Source of the DNA: JAWRCU01 sp033542235
Lineage (GTDB): Bacteria; Pseudomonadota; Alphaproteobacteria; Rhizobiales; Rhizobiaceae
Assembly: GCF_033542235.1 (NCBI RefSeq)
Contig: NZ_JAWRCU010000011.1
Location: 62,001-126,000, forward strand
DNA length: 64,000 nt
Reading direction: 5' to 3'
The translations under genes were made by a program, and so were the position numbers. Under the pieces are notes generated by a model. It ran no database searches, was not told the DNA's origin, and saw only the letters and a program-made list of their open reading frames with translations. Below, one piece after another: positions 60,869-64,000 of the stretch (its first letter is position 1; each line of letters starts with the position of its first letter).

Positions 60869-61078
60869 GTGGCGGCTCCTCGCGGAAAGCTAGGCAATTG
60901 AGCCAGTCTCATAGTCGGTTTCACGGCCGCCGCAAAGCCCGCTTAGCCAAAGCTCTGGCGAAGCGCTATGGAAGCCGAAAAACCAGTTGCGAGATAAAAT
61001 CAATCGATCTAGCTTACAACTGATTGCATAACGCAATCAGATCCGCGCGGATTTGCCGTCTAAGGAAGGGAACTGGAT

Positions 61079-61609
61079 ATGGCTAGGCTTGTGTTCGGAA
61101 TGAACCAGTCCCTGGACGGCTACGTCGATCATATGGCGTTTGGGCCAAGCCCCACCCTCTTCCGCCACTTTATCAAGGAGGCTCAGGGGCAGGCGGGCAG
61201 TGTTTACGGTCGCCAGATATATGAGATCATGCGTTACTGGGACGTCGATCATCCTCAATGGGATGCGGATCAACATGCCTTCGCGGCGGCGTGGCGGAAC
61301 CAGCCGAAATGGGTCGTCTCGCGCTCTTTGAAGTCGGTCGGCCCCAACGCGAGGCTTGTCGAGGATGATCTTGAGGGAGCGATCCGCAAGCTGAAGGCCG
61401 AGCGCGACGGGGAGATCGAAGTTGCCGGCCCGGGCTTGGCGCAAAGCCTCACCGAACTTGGCTTGATCGATGAGTATCGAATCTACCTGCACCCCGTCGT
61501 GCTTGGTCACGGTAAGCCATATTTCGCCGGACCCCGCCCGCCGCTCCGCTTTATGGCTCATGATCGGATTTGCGAGGACGTGATCAGGTTGACCTACGTT
61601 CCTGCTTAA
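61079..61609 (+). CDS. RibD C-terminal / dihydrofolate-reductase-like protein
   Basis: A 176-residue protein of the RibD C-terminal (dihydrofolate reductase-like) fold. The N-terminus MARLVFGMNQSLDGYVDHMA carries the SLDGYV signature, GRQIYEIMRYWD follows, and EVAGPGLAQSLTELGLIDEY then LHPVVLGHGKPYFAGPRPPL are typical. It is a stand-alone reductase-domain protein related to YyaP/YwjB-type proteins, not RibD itself (no deaminase domain). GGAAGGGAACTGGAT precedes the ATG. The substrate is unknown; many bacteria carry several paralogues. Confidence 0.9.
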   Translation: MARLVFGMNQSLDGYVDHMAFGPSPTLFRHFIKEAQGQAGSVYGRQIYEIMRYWDVDHPQWDADQHAFAAAWRNQPKWVVSRSLKSVGPNARLVEDDLEGAIRKLKAERDGEIEVAGPGLAQSLTELGLIDEYRIYLHPVVLGHGKPYFAGPRPPLRFMAHDRICEDVIRLTYVPA

Positions 61610-61675
61610 CGTCGCGACTCGCCGGATGAAAATCGCCGCTGAAGTCTGGTCGCCTGAGGCCGTGCTGTGACGCCT

Positions 61676-63247
61676 TCAACTGACGATGATCTCGATCAGG
61701 CATGCCTCTCCGGTATGGCGGGCCTTCTTCAGGGCATTTGGAAGGCCGTTTAGGTCTGACAGCCGTTCAGCCTTCATCCCATAGGCCTCCGCGACCCTCA
61801 GGAAATCCGGCGGGGCCGGCGAGACCCCGACGGGTTCGATGCCGGCGTCGCGCATCGAGGTTTCGATCTCGCGATAGCCGCGATTGTTCCAGATCACGAA
61901 GATGACAGGTGCCCCGGCATCGAGCGCGGCGCCCAGCTCCGGCATGGTGAATTGGAAGCCGCCATCGCCGGTAAGGCAGACGACCGGCGTATCGGGCGCG
62001 GCAAGTGCGGCGCCGATCGCCGCCGGTGGCCCATAGCCCAGCGCCCCATAGCCGGTCGCGGCGTTGAACCAGCCGCCTGGCCGGTCATGGTCGTAATAGA
62101 GGTTTGCTGCATAGACCGGCTGTGTCGAATCGCCAACGATGATCGCCCCAGGGAGCGCATCGCGGATCGCCTCGAGCGCGCGGAGCTGGTGGCGCATATC
62201 CGGTGTCAGCTCGGCCAGCGCAGCCTCTCTGGCCACGGCTGCGCGCGCTGGGCCGTCATTACGACCGCTCGGCGCAACCGCGGCAGCGAGCGGCAGGAGC
62301 GCCTCGCCGCAATCGGCGAGAATCCCCAGCGCTGCCGGCCGGCGCTCGAGCTGCGCCTGGTCGATATCGATGCGAACGAGGCTTCGCGGCATGGTGAAGC
62401 CGCCATCGCCATACATGTCGTAGTCGGTCGGGCCGAACTCGGTGCCCGCGGCGATCACCAGATCGGCCGCGTCGATCAGCGCGCGTACCGGCTTCAGGCT
62501 CGGGCTTGCGGGCACGCCGAGCGGGTGGCCGTGCAGGAGCCCGCGCGCATTGGCGGTCAGCACGACAGGAGCGCCTAGCCTTTCCGCGAGATCGCGCAGC
62601 GCCGGTTCGGCGCGCCTGGCGCCGCCGCCGGCCAGGATCAGCGGCCTCGATGCGGTCGCCGCCAGCCTCGCCGCCTCTTCGATCGCCTTTGGATCAGGCT
62701 TGGGCGGCCCGGCGCGCACCGGCACGGCCGTCGGCATGCCGGCGTCTTTTGCCATGGCATCGAGCGGAATCTCGATGTGGACCGGCCCGGGCCGGCCGGA
62801 GGCGAAAATCGTAAAGGCGCGGGCCAGCGCCTCGGCCAGCGCGCCCGGTTCGGCCACGCGCTCGGAAGACAGCGCGACGGTCGACAGCATGCCACGTTGG
62901 TCGGGCAGCTCGTGGAGAAAGCCGAGGCCCTTGCCGAGCGTTGTGGTGGCGTTGACACCGGAGATCACCAGAACCGGCACCGAATCGGCGCGTGCCTGCG
63001 CCATCGCGGTGATCGTGTTGGTAAGGCCTGGGCCGGTGATGACGAAGGCGACGCCGGGTTTGCCGGACACGCGTGCGTAGCCGTCCGCCATGAAGGCTGC
63101 GCCCTGCTCGTGGCGCGGCGTGATATGGCGGATCCTCGACGTCGCGAGCCCGCGATAGAGCTCGATCGTGTGCACGCCCGGTATGCCGAAGACGGTATCG
63201 ACGCCATGCGCTTCAAGGAGCGTGATCAGTGCTTCGCCGAGGGTCAT
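61676..63247 (-). CDS. TPP-dependent enzyme, probable 5-guanidino-2-oxopentanoate decarboxylase
   Basis: A 523-residue thiamine-diphosphate enzyme of the acetolactate-synthase large-subunit family. The catalytic Glu47 is in ITPRHEQGAAFMADGYARVS. The TPP/Mg motif is GDGGFQFTMPELGAALDAG with IWNN. FGIPGVHTIELYRGLATSRI is the sequence seen in arginine-transaminase-pathway decarboxylases (AruI) that act on 5-guanidino-2-oxopentanoate. The neighbouring DDAH-like gene supports a guanidino-substrate role. Acetolactate synthase itself is less likely because no small subunit gene adjoins it. Confidence is high for family, moderate for substrate. Confidence 0.85.
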   Translation of the reverse strand: MTLGEALITLLEAHGVDTVFGIPGVHTIELYRGLATSRIRHITPRHEQGAAFMADGYARVSGKPGVAFVITGPGLTNTITAMAQARADSVPVLVISGVNATTTLGKGLGFLHELPDQRGMLSTVALSSERVAEPGALAEALARAFTIFASGRPGPVHIEIPLDAMAKDAGMPTAVPVRAGPPKPDPKAIEEAARLAATASRPLILAGGGARRAEPALRDLAERLGAPVVLTANARGLLHGHPLGVPASPSLKPVRALIDAADLVIAAGTEFGPTDYDMYGDGGFTMPRSLVRIDIDQAQLERRPAALGILADCGEALLPLAAAVAPSGRNDGPARAAVAREAALAELTPDMRHQLRALEAIRDALPGAIIVGDSTQPVYAANLYYDHDRPGGWFNAATGYGALGYGPPAAIGAALAAPDTPVVCLTGDGGFQFTMPELGAALDAGAPVIFVIWNNRGYREIETSMRDAGIEPVGVSPAPPDFLRVAEAYGMKAERLSDLNGLPNALKKARHTGEACLIEIIVS

Positions 63248-63291
63248 GCAATTTGCCTCCTTGCCATAGCGGCAAGGTCGCGCCCCCTCGC

Positions 63292-63447
63292 GCCCCCCTC
63301 TGTCCTGCCGGACATCTCCCCCACGAGGGGGGAGATTGGACGGCCGCTTTTATTTCGCCAATCGCCTGCGTCGGAGATTGGCGAAACCATCGATGACAGC
63401 CAATCTCCCCCCTTGTGGGGGAGATGTCCGGCAGGACAGAGGGGGGC
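63292..63447. repeat. Inverted-repeat element
   Basis: The outer arms GCCCCCCTCTGTCCTGCCGG... (from 63292) and ...GGACAGAGGGGGGC (to 63447) are near-perfect inverses for over 30 bases (including GACATCTCCC/GGGAGATGTC). Inner arms GGGGGAGATTGG and CCAATCTCCCCC also pair. It lies between two same-strand genes, 5' of the TPP enzyme gene. Confidence 0.8.
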
Positions 63448-63478
63448 AACGTAGAGCACCGACATATCTGACAACGAT

Positions 63479-64000
63479 CTAGCCCTGCCTCAAAATCGGC
63501 CGCGTCAGACATGTCGGGCCGCCCTCGCAGGCGATGCAGAGTGCATCGGCCTCGAAGGTCTGCACCCGGCAGCCTGCCGCCTCCATGGCGGCTTTCGTTT
63601 TCGGAAAGCCGGCGACCATGATCACGTCACGCGGGCTGGTCGGCAGGACGTTGAGGCTCAGCCCGTTGCTCTCCGTGAACTCGGCGGGGTCGCCTTCGAC
63701 CAGGCCGATGCCGCGCGCCCTGAGAAGCTGGTAGAAGGCCGCCGGAAGCAGCGGCGAATGGACCAGCGCCAGGTCGTCGGCGAGCGGGCTGATCACAGAC
63801 ATCAGGTGCAGGCACGCTTCCTCGCCCATCCACAGCGGCAGGTCATAGCCGAGCACCGCGAAACCCAGGGGCTCGAGGATCGCCGCCATCTGCGCGATCC
63901 CGGACTGGTTGGTGCGCACGCCGCGGCCGATGGCCAGCGTCCTGTCGTCGATCCAGACGCAGTCGCCGCCCTCGACCTGGCCGGGATTTTCGATGCGGCC
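63479..64000 (-). CDS. Dimethylarginine dimethylaminohydrolase/amidinotransferase-family protein (5' end outside window)
   Basis: About 173 C-terminal residues are visible, reading from the edge of the window: ENPGQVEGGDCVWIDDRTLA then IGRGVRTNQSGIAQMAAILE. GGD-C and RTNQSG match the guanidino-hydrolase fold shared by DDAH and arginine deiminase. The C-terminal ESNGLSLNVLPTSPRDVIMV and ADALCIACEGGPTCLTRPIL carry the catalytic Cys region. The N-terminus, including the start, lies past base 64000. It would cleave methylated arginine or another guanidine compound, which fits its neighbour. Confidence 0.85.
   Translation of the reverse strand, partial: GRIENPGQVEGGDCVWIDDRTLAIGRGVRTNQSGIAQMAAILEPLGFAVLGYDLPLWMGEEACLHLMSVISPLADDLALVHSPLLPAAFYQLLRARGIGLVEGDPAEFTESNGLSLNVLPTSPRDVIMVAGFPKTKAAMEAAGCRVQTFEADALCIACEGGPTCLTRPILRQG

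Overview
The window looks like chromosomal DNA of a rhizobial alphaproteobacterium (Hyphomicrobiales), most likely a Mesorhizobium- or Phyllobacteriaceae-type genome. The evidence is the high GC content, a PmtA-type phosphatidylethanolamine methyltransferase, a SbmA/YddA-type ABC exporter, an alphaproteobacterial heat-shock promoter matching CTTG-N18-CYTATNTNNG before dnaK, DeLey-Doudoroff galactose genes, and intergenic palindromes typical of rhizobia. The genus is an inference.

Layout. 1-4973: end of rplT, then pheS and pheT, with three small genes (DUF4160, DUF2442, GFA-family) between them. 5037-10636: aldo-keto reductase with divergent LysR regulator, nucleotidyltransferase-like protein, Gfo/Idh/MocA oxidoreductase, ChaC-like cyclotransferase and a membrane M48 protease. 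10833-14223: heat-shock promoter, dnaK, dnaJ. 14325-17173: compact run pmtA, FMN reductase, degenerate histidine phosphatase, pyrF, DUF1330. 17485-22397: PHA depolymerase, periplasmic BTLCP protein, comM/yifB and gshB. 22625-28866: envelope-glycan block with GT87-like protein, GDSL esterase, GT2, GtrA and an STT3-like protein. 29230-30594: GGDEF/EAL protein with altered motifs. 30621-36224: IclR-controlled GH4 alpha-galactosidase and most of a DeLey-Doudoroff galactose pathway. 36490-40242: ATP-grasp protein, RlpA-like protein, ABC transporter. 40243-43445: an accessory-looking islet of orphan response regulators and small unknown genes lying off the 3' end of tRNA-Leu(CAG). 43615-48485: gpmA, dapB, MsbA-like ABC transporter, glk. 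48719-54402: a second IclR-controlled operon with a polar amino-acid ABC transporter, RidA and a SelA-like PLP enzyme. 54546-61609: mepA, an SDR-queG-GST run, uppP, an NDUFA9-like epimerase and a RibD-C protein. 61676-64000: a TPP enzyme resembling 5-guanidino-2-oxopentanoate decarboxylase and a partial DDAH-like hydrolase.

Genes that work together. The galactose block would cut alpha-galactosides, oxidise galactose to the lactone, open the lactone, phosphorylate 2-keto-3-deoxygalactonate and cleave it; only the galactonate dehydratase is missing. The 49654-54402 operon imports an amino-acid-like solute and probably degrades it with a PLP enzyme, RidA removing reactive enamine products. The 61676-64000 pair points to guanidino compounds. 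The GT2/GtrA/STT3-like trio has the composition of a polyprenyl-linked sugar transfer system.

No CRISPR array, integrase, transposase or recognised anti-phage system was seen. The best candidates for something undescribed are the small-gene insertion inside pheS-pheT, the IclR/ABC/RidA/SelA-like operon, and the GT2-GtrA-STT3-like cassette. All functions are read from sequence without database searches.
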